Part shown: positions 42,071-49,939 of the stretch, piece after piece
Numbering within the stretch: the first letter of the stretch is position 1
Layout: the number at the start of each line of letters is the position of its first letter
NCBI GenBank assembly: GCA_002427605.1
Contig: DIRT01000002.1
Coordinates: 1-51,276, forward strand
Length of the DNA: 51,276 nt
DNA from: Bacteroidales bacterium UBA5429
Lineage (GTDB): Bacteria > Bacteroidota > Bacteroidia > Bacteroidales > WCHB1-69
Direction of reading: 5' to 3'
Made by a program: the position numbers and the translations under genes
Notes under the pieces: generated by a model
The model's input: the letters and a program-made list of their open reading frames with translations, nothing else
Databases searched by the model: none
What the model was told of the DNA's origin: nothing

Positions 42071-43675
42071 ATGAATTACAGGATTTTAACGCTTATTGTA
42101 AGCTTCTTTTTACTGAATTGGAACAGTTTTGCTCAACAAGATCAGGTGGATGAGATCACCGGCTCTATGGAATGTACTACCATCACAGTGGGGAAAAAAG
42201 CAACCGCCGATGGCTCTGTCTTTACTTCCCATACCGATGATAGTCACCGTACCAGAACCAATATTTTGATTGTACCCGCTCAAGATCACCCTGAAGGAAG
42301 TACCGTGAAGATGTATAAACGACAAAATGCCAAGGAACAACCCGGTAAAATGGCGCACTATCAAAATGTTGAAATCGGAGAAATTCCGCAGGTTCCCCAT
42401 ACCTATAAATATTTTGCAACAGCCTATCCCTGTATGAATGAAAAGCAGGTGGCTGTAGGAGAATCCACATTCTCTCCCAGAAAAGAGTTGCAATCTGATC
42501 AGGGCTTGATCGACTGCCAACGCCTCTGCCAATTGATGATGGAAAGAGCATCGACAGCACGAGAAGCAATCACGATTGCCGGAGAATTGTTGAAAAAATA
42601 TGGCTGGATAGATGGAGGTGAAGCACTTACCATTTCTGATAAAAATGAGGTGTGGCACCTCGAAATCGTGGGTCCCGGGAAGGGCAAAAAAGGTGCTGTA
42701 TGGGCAGCACAAAGAGTCCCCGATGATCATGTGGCGGTGAATGCCAATGCCTCTACCATACGGGAAATCAACCTCAAAGATAAAGATTTCTTTATGGCTT
42801 CCGATAATGTTTTTGATGTGGCAAAAGAGAATGGCTGGTGGGATCCGAAAGAGGGACCTTTCAGCTTCGCTTATGCTTATGCTCCTGAAAGCAGAACCAT
42901 GCTGGCGTGCAGAAGAAGAGAATGGCGCGTGTTTGATTTGGTGGCACCATCACTCAAACTGGACCCCAATGCGGAAAATTATCCCTTCTCCGTGAAACCG
43001 GATACCCTGGTTACACTCGAAAAAATGATCTCTATCTTTAAAGATTATTACGAAGGAACAGAGTTTGATATGAGAAAAAATCTCACCGTTACAGATAAAG
43101 AGGGCAAAACCGTCATCTCCCCATTAGCCAACCCATTTATGAAAGCCGATGAATTAAAACTGAATAAAATCAACGGAGGATGGCACTGGAGAGGGGAGAG
43201 AACCATTGCTGTTCACTTTACTGTTTACGCAACAATCTTACAATCACGTAATTTCTTACCCGATGAGGTGGGACCCGTTTGCTGGTTCGCCCTCGATAAT
43301 GTGGCCTCCTCAATCTACGTACCGCTCTATGCTTCCATTACAGAACTTCCGGAGGAATACAAAACAGATGGCAGAATGACCGGTTTTAGCAAAAAAGCAG
43401 CCTGGTGGGGATTTAATCGCTTGGGTACACTTGCCGCCAAAAGATGGGGCGAGATGAGTCTGGTAGTCAACGAAACATGGGAGCCAATGCAAAAAGAGAT
43501 GCTCCAAAAACAAGCTGAAGTTGAAGCACATGCCATGCAATTGATGAAAGAGGGGAAAAGAGAACAAGCAATCCGCTTCTTAACACAATACAGTAACGAT
43601 TGTGCCAATAGCGCTTTGCAAAAAGCTTGGGATACAGGAGATCTGATCTGGACCACCTTCGATGGAAAATGGTAA
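42071..43675 (+). CDS. C69-family dipeptidase (PepD-like)
   Basis: The start at 42071 is preferred: it opens a clean signal peptide and lies just after a -7 box, whereas the longer in-frame start at 41915 would overlap the sppA gene. The 534-residue precursor has a signal sequence ending near S-F-A-Q (residue 21), then a short propeptide and the N-terminal nucleophile Cys35 in GSMECTTITVGKKATADGSV. This is the diagnostic block of C69 N-terminal-nucleophile dipeptidases. These hydrolyse a broad range of dipeptides, here outside the cytoplasm. It suits a role after the S46 enzymes. Confidence 0.93.
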   Translation: MNYRILTLIVSFFLLNWNSFAQQDQVDEITGSMECTTITVGKKATADGSVFTSHTDDSHRTRTNILIVPAQDHPEGSTVKMYKRQNAKEQPGKMAHYQNVEIGEIPQVPHTYKYFATAYPCMNEKQVAVGESTFSPRKELQSDQGLIDCQRLCQLMMERASTAREAITIAGELLKKYGWIDGGEALTISDKNEVWHLEIVGPGKGKKGAVWAAQRVPDDHVAVNANASTIREINLKDKDFFMASDNVFDVAKENGWWDPKEGPFSFAYAYAPESRTMLACRRREWRVFDLVAPSLKLDPNAENYPFSVKPDTLVTLEKMISIFKDYYEGTEFDMRKNLTVTDKEGKTVISPLANPFMKADELKLNKINGGWHWRGERTIAVHFTVYATILQSRNFLPDEVGPVCWFALDNVASSIYVPLYASITELPEEYKTDGRMTGFSKKAAWWGFNRLGTLAAKRWGEMSLVVNETWEPMQKEMLQKQAEVEAHAMQLMKEGKREQAIRFLTQYSNDCANSALQKAWDTGDLIWTTFDGKW

Positions 43676-43704
43676 TCAATTAATAACGAATAAAATATAC
43701 AATT

Positions 43705-44472
43705 ATGCTTTGGGAATCAATCGCTTTCGGACCCATTAGAAGCAGAAGACTGGGCAGCTCGCTCGGAATCAATCTGCTTCCAATTGTGAAAAAAATCTGC
43801 TCCTTTGATTGTGTTTACTGTGAATGTGGGTGGACACTCGACTCCAATATGGATACTTCAGGTTTCTTCTCTCTGGAGGAAGTGAATCAGGCAATTGAAA
43901 CGAAACTGATTCAGTGTCAACAAGATAAAATCCCTATTGACAGCATCACCTTTTCAGGGAATGGAGAACCGACACTTCATCCCGATTTCTTAGCAATTGT
44001 GGATAATTTGATCAGATTGAGAGACCAATACTATCCTAATGCCATCATCACCTGCTTATCCAACTCGACACAACTCTATCGTGATGATGTGCGTGAGGCG
44101 CTGATGAAAATTGAAAACCCGGTATTGAAGCTGGATGCCGTTACGGAAGAGCTCTATCAAATGATCAATGCCCCGGTGCAGGATGTGAAAGTAGCACAAA
44201 TCATAGAGTGGTTGAAGCTTTTTAAAGGTCAATTTGTACTGCAAACGCTCTTTTTCTCCGGAAAAATTGGAGGTGTAGAGTTTGATAACGCAAAAGAACC
44301 ACATCTCTCTCAATGGATTGATGTGGTTCTGATGTTAAAACCCCAAAAGGTGATGTTGTATTCACTGGATAGAGAAACTCCTGCAGAAAATTTGACCAAA
44401 TTATCCACCGAAGAGATGGAAAAAATTGCTCAAATCTTAAGAGATAAAGGAATTCCTACCTCCGTTTATTAA
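43705..44472 (+). CDS. Radical SAM protein, unassigned function
   Basis: The 255-residue protein has a C-x3-C-x2-C cluster (Cys32, Cys36, Cys39) that binds a [4Fe-4S] cluster and SAM, preceded by GPIRSRRLGSSLGINLLP. The glycine-rich GNGEPTLHP motif follows near residue 90. A further Cys41 lies two residues after the cluster. This is the compact class with no extra C-terminal domain. Its reaction is not known. It follows the C69 dipeptidase gene after 29 nt and may be co-transcribed with it; its 3' end is 3 bp from the convergent TonB-domain gene. Confidence 0.85.
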   Translation: MLWESIAFGPIRSRRLGSSLGINLLPIVKKICSFDCVYCECGWTLDSNMDTSGFFSLEEVNQAIETKLIQCQQDKIPIDSITFSGNGEPTLHPDFLAIVDNLIRLRDQYYPNAIITCLSNSTQLYRDDVREALMKIENPVLKLDAVTEELYQMINAPVQDVKVAQIIEWLKLFKGQFVLQTLFFSGKIGGVEFDNAKEPHLSQWIDVVLMLKPQKVMLYSLDRETPAENLTKLSTEEMEKIAQILRDKGIPTSVY

Positions 44473-44475
44473 GCT

Positions 44476-44913
44476 TTATTTTTTCTTCGCTTTTTTAAAT
44501 TTTAATTCCTCGTGGAATTTAATGTGGATAGGAAGTGTATATAAACTTCTCACCACTTGTCCATCCTTTTTTGCAGGTGTCCAATTGGGCATTCTTTCCA
44601 AAGCCTGAACATAGTCTTTGAAAATCTCCTCCGATACATTTCCATTCTCTTTGGAAAGTTTGATATCATGGATAGAACCATCTTTCTCAACCACAAACTG
44701 AATGTCAAAATGAGCCTCTTCACCTTCAATACCATACTTACCTAAAGTGGTATTGATTCCTAAAAATTTGTGCAACTCTGCTAAACCTCCGGGATAGGAA
44801 GCCAACTCATCAACTTCAGTATAAACTTCAACATCAGAAGGAGTGCCTTGACTTTGTGCAAAACCTAAAGTGAAAATAAAAATAAAAGCAAATAGCGAAA
44901 TGATCCGTTTCAT
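44476..44913 (-). CDS. Secreted protein with TonB C-terminal-like domain
   Basis: The start at 44913 gives a signal peptide with cleavage near G-F-A-Q (residue 19); a longer in-frame ATG at 44946 precedes it but overlaps the promoter box at 44936-44943. The 145-residue precursor has a domain like the TonB C-terminus, with the pattern A-H-F-D-I-Q-F-V-V-E-K-D-G-S-I-H and a later R-M-P-N-W-T-P-A-K-K-D-G-Q-V-V. It lacks the transmembrane anchor and proline-rich linker of real TonB. It may be a small periplasmic relative. Function unknown. Confidence 0.8.
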   Translation of the reverse strand: MKRIISLFAFIFIFTLGFAQSQGTPSDVEVYTEVDELASYPGGLAELHKFLGINTTLGKYGIEGEEAHFDIQFVVEKDGSIHDIKLSKENGNVSEEIFKDYVQALERMPNWTPAKKDGQVVRSLYTLPIHIKFHEELKFKKAKKK

Positions 44914-44935
44914 AATTCTCTGTTTTTTAATTATG

Positions 44936-44943
44936 CAAAAATA
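44936..44943 (-). promoter_or_regulatory. Bacteroidota -7 box for the TonB-domain gene
   Basis: The minus strand reads TATTTTTG followed by C, 22 nt upstream of the ATG at 44913. Confidence 0.6.
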
Positions 44944-44967
44944 CAACTTTTTTAATATCAGAGGCTC

Positions 44968-46173
44968 TTATTTTTTAATAAATCTTATTTTTAGCTCTTT
45001 TTTATACATAAAATCCCGAATTTGAGCCAATTGTTCGACCGACATCTCATCCAACCGGCACTCAAATTGATCCATAAAATGAGCCTCATCACCAAATAAA
45101 TAACGCATATTTTGGCGCAAATAGTGTGTTTCATCCCCTCCAATCTCAGCAAATTGCAGTTTTAAAAACTGTAAAATCCGCAATCCATCAACTTTTTCAT
45201 GAAAAGCACGCTTGAACTGATCTAAATTCTTGCTATTTTTACGTAGTGGTCCCCATAAATCTTCTGTTTTATACTGTTTTTGTAAAAAAGAAATAAGGGG
45301 GGAGACAATGTCTCGCTCCCATAACTGCGGTAGCGCTCTATAGCAAAAGGCAACCTCCTCAAATAGTTTTTGCGGATAGATCGGATAACTGCTCCAATCC
45401 CCTTGATCTCCTTTAATCATAGCGGGTCCCGTTCCAAAATAGACTCGGGAAGAGAATCGCGAAGCGGGATAAACCGACTCACTATTCCAGTTGGAAATGG
45501 GCGCCATCTTCTGCAATTTCTGAAGTAGGTAGAAATCCTCACCACTCTTCATTGGAGTGATACCCCCGATCTTTCTCAAACTGCCGACCAGCACGGCAAT
45601 CGCAGAACCGACAGCCGTGAAACTGTACGGCGAATCAATATCAAACAGATTGAGCAGGTAGTTGCGCATATAAATTTCATACCGCAAAATTGCCCGGTTG
45701 GCTCGCTCATCTTCCCCTAAAGGATGATAGTAGGGAACCGATAGGGCATGTACTCCCTCTTGAGTGAAACGCTCATAAATCGACTGAAAATAGTGCTCCT
45801 TAAATTGAGTGTCCGCATCTAAGCTAATTACAATATCCTGATCATCAGCGATTTGCATAATATGGTCAAACAAGACCTTTCTCGCCCAACCCACACCATG
45901 TTTTTTTCCGATCCAACCTTTCCCCGGTGAGGAATAATCCAAAATTGTGATACGAAAACCACTATATTGTTTTAAAAATTGGATTAACTGTTGATTGTTT
46001 TCACAAACGGCAACCTTTTCAGGATCTTGCCACCACTCCTCCGGCTGATTGACACAAATAATGACTGAAAATGAACCCTTAAAACTCTGTTTTGCAATCG
46101 ATTCCAGAGTAGCCGGAAGATAAGCCAACTCATTAATCACCGGAATGGCAATGTACAAGTGGGGTCCTGCCAT
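44968..46173 (-). CDS. Glycosyltransferase family 2
   Basis: The 401-residue protein has a GT-A fold start, YIAIPVINELAYLPATLESIAKQSF, and the metal-binding D-x-D in ISLDADTQF (about residues 115-123). A long C-terminal half with no obvious second domain follows. No transmembrane segments are clear. Such enzymes transfer sugars in cell-envelope or exopolysaccharide synthesis; donor and acceptor are unknown. It starts 1 nt after the chagasin-like inhibitor gene, so the two are probably co-translated, although a functional link is not evident. Confidence 0.85.
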   Translation of the reverse strand: MAGPHLYIAIPVINELAYLPATLESIAKQSFKGSFSVIICVNQPEEWWQDPEKVAVCENNQQLIQFLKQYSGFRITILDYSSPGKGWIGKKHGVGWARKVLFDHIMQIADDQDIVISLDADTQFKEHYFQSIYERFTQEGVHALSVPYYHPLGEDERANRAILRYEIYMRNYLLNLFDIDSPYSFTAVGSAIAVLVGSLRKIGGITPMKSGEDFYLLQKLQKMAPISNWNSESVYPASRFSSRVYFGTGPAMIKGDQGDWSSYPIYPQKLFEEVAFCYRALPQLWERDIVSPLISFLQKQYKTEDLWGPLRKNSKNLDQFKRAFHEKVDGLRILQFLKLQFAEIGGDETHYLRQNMRYLFGDEAHFMDQFECRLDEMSVEQLAQIRDFMYKKELKIRFIKK

Positions 46174-46174
46174 G

Positions 46175-46564
46175 CTATTTTACAGTAACGATTTTCTGAA
46201 TAGTAACCCCCTCATCTGCAGGATCAAAAACTCTGGAAAATTTGAAAAGCAAGGTGTCTGTCCCCTTTTCTTTAGCTTCAAAGGTAAGGTAAAGATCCAC
46301 AGATTTACCAACCATTCCTTCGGGAGCATTATTGACCATCCGCTGAGAAACAGAGTCCACAATGGTCACCTCATTTTTATTGACATATTGCCACTTTCTC
46401 CCTGTAGAAGCATTGGAAACAAAGTGAATCTCAAACTGTTCACCCTTTTTTACCACAAACTGATCCCCTTTAGGGTCATTGGAAACATTCATTTGATGCG
46501 TTTTACAACCCGCTAAAGCAAAGGTAATCAATAAAATAACCGTAAATATATAACCTCTTTTCAT
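46175..46564 (-). CDS. Chagasin-like (I42) cysteine-protease inhibitor lipoprotein
   Basis: The ATG at 46564 is chosen (an ATG at 46570 is equally possible). Longer in-frame starts run into a dispersed repeat and are rejected. The 129-residue precursor has a lipobox A-L-A-G-C at Cys20. The mature domain resembles the I42 chagasin family, with the N-A-S-T-G-R-K-W loop (usual N-P-T-T-G-x-x-W) and a C-terminal F-K-F-S-R-V-F-D-P loop (usual R-P-W region). These proteins inhibit papain-type proteases. Membrane attachment suggests protection of envelope proteins from released proteases. Key loop residues are partly changed, so inhibition is not certain. Confidence 0.8.
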   Translation of the reverse strand: MKRGYIFTVILLITFALAGCKTHQMNVSNDPKGDQFVVKKGEQFEIHFVSNASTGRKWQYVNKNEVTIVDSVSQRMVNNAPEGMVGKSVDLYLTFEAKEKGTDTLLFKFSRVFDPADEGVTIQKIVTVK

Positions 46565-46584
46565 ATTCATGATATTAGAACCAA

Positions 46585-46592
46585 CAAAAATA
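46585..46592 (-). promoter_or_regulatory. Bacteroidota -7 box for the inhibitor / GT2 pair
   Basis: The minus strand reads TATTTTTG, 20 nt upstream of the ATG at 46564. This supports the short start. Confidence 0.55.
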
Positions 46593-46600
46593 CAAAAAAA

Positions 46601-46700
46601 ATCCGAAATCAAAATCCCCTCCTTTGGAGGGGGCAGGGGGGAGGTCAATTCGTAATTCGTAATTGTTTATTCCGCCTTCCGCCTTCCGATTTCCGCCTTT
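46601..46700. repeat. Dispersed composite repeat, copy A
   Basis: Parts in order: ATCCGAAATCAA, hairpin CCCCTCC-TTT-GGAGGGG (46616-46632), CAGGGGGGAGGTCAATTCG with TAATTCGTAATTG, then CCGCCTTCCGCCTTCC. It fills the gap between the divergent inhibitor and DUF2461 genes and reaches the promoter of the latter. Confidence 0.75.
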
Positions 46701-46705
46701 TTTAT

Positions 46706-46713
46706 TATTTTTG
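46706..46713 (+). promoter_or_regulatory. Bacteroidota -7 box for the DUF2461 gene
   Basis: TATTTTTG followed by C lies 23 nt before the ATG. It sits immediately after repeat copy A, so any -33 contact falls within the repeat. Confidence 0.55.
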
Positions 46714-46735
46714 CACCCCTGAAAACAAAATAACT

Positions 46736-47434
46736 ATGAATAGAATAGAACAAAATACAGTTGATTTTCTTAAAGAACTCGCCCAAAACAACAATCGGGA
46801 GTGGTTCAATCAAAACAAAGAGCGCTACCTTTTGGCAAAGCAAAATTTTGATGCATTTGTCCAAGATTTACTCAATTATTTATCCTCTATTGACCCTTCC
46901 TTGGCTACTTTGCAAGTGAAAGATACCGTCTATCGCATCTATCGGGATATCCGTTTTACAAAAAATAAAACGCCTTACAAAACACACTTTGGAGCCTATA
47001 TTGTCAAAAATGGAAGAAGAACATCGCCCTTCGCAGGGTACTATCTTCATCTGGGAGTCTATGATTCTTTCTTCGGAGGCGGACTCTATAACCCTCAGCC
47101 GGAACACCTGAAAATGTTGCGGAAAGAGATCTATTACCAAATCGACGAATTTAAAGGAATACTGAACAACCCCGGATTTAAAAAGTTTTACAACGGCATT
47201 GAACCGATCGAAGTGCTAAAAAATCCACCCCTCGGTTTTCCAAAAGATTTTCCCGATGTCGATCTGTTGAAACACAAACATTACTGTGCCTCAACGGTTT
47301 ACACGTTAGATGATGCTCTCAAACCCGACTTTGCCGACTACCTGTATGAAGGAATGAAAGAGGTAAAACCCCTGGTCGATTTTATCAACTTCACCATCGA
47401 AAACGACACCGGCGAATGGAATTTTGATTTTTAA
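46736..47434 (+). CDS. DUF2461-family protein
   Basis: The 232-residue cytoplasmic protein matches the DUF2461 / TIGR02453 family throughout. It has NNREWFNQNKERYL near the N-terminus, the central YRIYRDIRFTKNKTPYKTHFGAYI block and GGGLYNPQPEHL. These blocks are highly conserved in the family, but no activity has been firmly assigned. Length is normal. It stands alone, preceded by repeat A and followed by repeat B. Confidence 0.9.
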   Translation: MNRIEQNTVDFLKELAQNNNREWFNQNKERYLLAKQNFDAFVQDLLNYLSSIDPSLATLQVKDTVYRIYRDIRFTKNKTPYKTHFGAYIVKNGRRTSPFAGYYLHLGVYDSFFGGGLYNPQPEHLKMLRKEIYYQIDEFKGILNNPGFKKFYNGIEPIEVLKNPPLGFPKDFPDVDLLKHKHYCASTVYTLDDALKPDFADYLYEGMKEVKPLVDFINFTIENDTGEWNFDF

Positions 47435-47495
47435 TTCCATAATTATATTATTTTACGATATTCGATTATAACATACTGTATTCCAGAATGTTAAA

Positions 47496-47605
47496 CCCCC
47501 TCCTTTGGAGGGGGCAGGGGGAGGTCAGATTCGTAATTCGTAATTTTTCCGAAATCCGAAATCCGAAATCAATTCATCCTTCTCCCTTCTCCCTTCTCCC
47601 TTCCA
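47496..47605. repeat. Dispersed composite repeat, copy B
   Basis: Hairpin CCCCCTCC-TTT-GGAGGGGG (47496-47514), then CAGGGGGAGGTCAGATTCG with TAATTCGTAATTT, three CCGAAAT units, and CTTCTCCC repeats. It overlaps the 3' end of the acyltransferase gene. The hairpin may act as terminator between convergent genes. Confidence 0.78.
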
Positions 47606-48159
47606 AACGTTTCCCAATAAAAATGCCCCTTTCTCCGCCCCCGCATGCCATAAAAAAACTCCTGCATTTGCTGTACATCCTCTTCGTAATTACCTGTGGG
47701 ATAGAATATCGGACCCATCCCGCAGCGACGGGTGTTGTAGTCGATATAACCCAAAACAAAAGGTACATTCGCCTTCTCCCCAATGGTGTAAAATCCCTTT
47801 TTCCAGGTTGATACACAACGACGGGTGCCTTCAGGACAAACCAAAATGCTCTTCAAATTAGGATCTTTGAATAGAGCGGCAACCTGGTCAGTAAACTTGT
47901 GGTAGTTGGTACGTGTGACCGGCATTCCTCCCAATTTTTTCAAAATAGGACCTAAAGGGAAAAAAAATGCCTCTTTTTTAATTAAAAAGGAGGTCTTAAC
48001 TCCCATAGCGACAAGGAACAGTTTGCCAATGACGAAATCACGCCAACTGGTGTGGGGTGCAAATACTAAAACATACTGCGGAATATCATGACGAGTACTC
48101 TCAAAATCAGGTTGATAACGCATCAGTTTGAGTAAAAATTTGCATACTTTCTTTTTCAT
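47569..48159 (-). CDS. PlsC-like lysophospholipid acyltransferase family protein
   Basis: The 196-residue protein has the PlsC H-x4-D block in APHTSWRDF and the second block VCPEGTRR. It resembles 1-acylglycerol-3-phosphate acyltransferases and related acyl carriers; substrate not determined. No clear transmembrane helix is present. The final 13 residues (from about 184), rich in Lys, Gly, Glu and Arg, are encoded by the tandem CTTCTCCC part of repeat copy B, which also supplies the stop codon. The native end was probably lost or masked when the repeat arose. It follows the LD-carboxypeptidase gene after 24 nt. Confidence 0.85.
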   Translation of the reverse strand: MKKKVCKFLLKLMRYQPDFESTRHDIPQYVLVFAPHTSWRDFVIGKLFLVAMGVKTSFLIKKEAFFFPLGPILKKLGGMPVTRTNYHKFTDQVAALFKDPNLKSILVCPEGTRRCVSTWKKGFYTIGEKANVPFVLGYIDYNTRRCGMGPIFYPTGNYEEDVQQMQEFFYGMRGRRKGHFYWETFGREKGEGRRMN

Positions 48160-48183
48160 TCCGTTCCTTTTATATTGTTCGGT

Positions 48184-49092
48184 TTAATTTGCAATCTCTT
48201 TAAGAGTAACTCCCTCATTGTCAACCTTTAACTCTACCTCAACTCCCAGTTTAAGGGCTCTGTTGTCAGGAATATGACCCGCAGGAAATCCAAAGCAGAC
48301 AGGAAACGAATACCCTTCACAGTGTGCCCGGATAATCTGCTCAGCCTCAAACCCAAAGGGGATCGTATTGTCGTTTATATCACTCATTCCACCCACGATC
48401 AGCCCCGCTAAGGACTCCAATTTCCCCGCTCTTTTGAGCTGCATCATCATGCGGTCGATGTGATACAAATACTCATCCAGATCCTCGATGAAAAGGATTT
48501 TTCCTGCTGTATCCAAAGAGGATGGACTGCCCATTAAAGAGTATAGAATGGAGAGATTCCCACCCACCAGTTTGCCGTGAGCCACACCCGTCCGATTGAG
48601 CGAATGAGAATCAATGCGGTATGACATTGCTTCCCCCCTTATTATTTTTAATAAAGAAAGAAAACCGGAATCATCATCATCGGCGAGAATATTGACCGGC
48701 ATGGCACAGTGTAGAGTAGGGATGCCCATAAGTTGGTGTATGTGACTGTGAAACACGGTGATATCACTAAAACCGGCAATCCATTTGGGCGCTTTTTGAA
48801 ACGCAGTGAAGTCGAGTTGATCAATGATGCGAACCGACCCATACCCACCTCTGACACACCAGATCATCCGAGTCGCAGGGTCGTCGAGGTAACGCTGAAA
48901 AGTAGCAATGCGAATCGGATCCTCTCCTGCAAATTGATGAAACTCCGCAAACAGATCCTCCTCATACACAACTCGATAGCCTGCCGACTCCATCTTACGG
49001 ATAGCAACGGCAATCTCATCATGGATAATCTTTCGTGCCGGCGCAACCAGGGCGATTTGATCTCCGGGTTGTAAGTAAGGTGCGATTTTCAT
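48184..49092 (-). CDS. LD-carboxypeptidase (S66 family, LdcA-like)
   Basis: LD-carboxypeptidases remove the terminal D-Ala from murein tetrapeptides during peptidoglycan recycling. The 302-residue protein has the N-terminal LQPGDQIALVAPA segment, WCVRGGYGS (residues 78-86), and the nucleophile block GFSDIT, with Ser109 the likely nucleophile. A C-terminal GFPAGH block carries the catalytic His. It lacks a signal peptide, so it is cytoplasmic. Its start overlaps the end of the SDR gene by 4 bp, so they are translationally coupled. Confidence 0.9.
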   Translation of the reverse strand: MKIAPYLQPGDQIALVAPARKIIHDEIAVAIRKMESAGYRVVYEEDLFAEFHQFAGEDPIRIATFQRYLDDPATRMIWCVRGGYGSVRIIDQLDFTAFQKAPKWIAGFSDITVFHSHIHQLMGIPTLHCAMPVNILADDDDSGFLSLLKIIRGEAMSYRIDSHSLNRTGVAHGKLVGGNLSILYSLMGSPSSLDTAGKILFIEDLDEYLYHIDRMMMQLKRAGKLESLAGLIVGGMSDINDNTIPFGFEAEQIIRAHCEGYSFPVCFGFPAGHIPDNRALKLGVEVELKVDNEGVTLKEIAN

Positions 49093-49934
49093 TGTCTTTT
49101 CTTTAATTCGTTGAGTATCAGTTCAGTGTATTCTTTTAATTGCCCTTTCCACTCCATCGGGATTTTTTCTGATCGCTTTATTTTGCGCTTGGTTCGCGAA
49201 TAGAGTCCCCCCGAACTTTGAATCGATGGGTCCAGTGCCAAATAGAGCGCCGGACCGGCTCCGGAACGGGGTGTGCGGACAAAAGGACGGAAAAAAATAT
49301 TCGCCAAAAAATCGATCAACCGATGGTGCATGGTCAGGATGGAAGTATTCACAATCCCCGGCTCATAACTATTAATCAACAAGCCTCTTTCTTCACAAAC
49401 AGGAATCAGATTGAGCATTCCCAGGTAAACCGCCAGTTTGCTGTGACTGTAAACCCGAATCGGTTTGTATGACTTTGGATCTATCGGCTTAAACAGGTCA
49501 GGACCAATTTTTCCATATTTGTAAACCAAAGAACAAGTATTGACAATTCTTCCGCCAGGCGGCATGTGAGGGATTATTTTCTGAGTCAACAGATAGGGTC
49601 CCAGGTAGTTCACACCCATCGTATACTCTATGCCATCAGCAGTTGTTTCCGGTTTAGGAGGAATGATGCCCGCATTGTTAAACAAAAGATCAATCGAAAG
49701 TGATTGGGATTCAATCTGTTCCACAAAAGCAAGAATCGATGCAACAGAACTCAAATCCAACTCCATCAAGGTGACCTTCCCGCCCGTTTCCGTAGCCAAT
49801 TCCTGACGAACAGGTTCCGAGCGGGTCAGGTTCAGACAAGCCATAATTACCTCATATCCGACTAAGAGTAACCCACGAGAGATCTCTTTGCCTATTCCAC
49901 CATTGGCACCGGTAACAATGGCTACCTTTTGCAT
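49089..49934 (-). CDS. SDR-family oxidoreductase (retinol dehydrogenase-like)
   Basis: The 281-residue protein is a classical short-chain dehydrogenase. It has the TGANGGIG cofactor motif (residues 8-15), the NNAG motif, and the Y-x3-K active site as Tyr162-Lys166 in VYSHSK. The overall pattern resembles the retinol-dehydrogenase-like group. Substrate is unknown. It starts 5 nt after the aminotransferase gene stop and overlaps LdcA by 4 bp, so all three may share the aminotransferase promoter. Confidence 0.9.
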   Translation of the reverse strand: MQKVAIVTGANGGIGKEISRGLLLVGYEVIMACLNLTRSEPVRQELATETGGKVTLMELDLSSVASILAFVEQIESQSLSIDLLFNNAGIIPPKPETTADGIEYTMGVNYLGPYLLTQKIIPHMPPGGRIVNTCSLVYKYGKIGPDLFKPIDPKSYKPIRVYSHSKLAVYLGMLNLIPVCEERGLLINSYEPGIVNTSILTMHHRLIDFLANIFFRPFVRTPRSGAGPALYLALDPSIQSSGGLYSRTKRKIKRSEKIPMEWKGQLKEYTELILNELKKRQ

Positions 49935-49939
49935 CTAAT

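Noticed and set aside
46565..46648. Longer start of the chagasin-like lipoprotein
   Set aside because: The extra residues are translated from dispersed repeat A and would displace the signal peptide from the N-terminus; a promoter box lies inside this segment.
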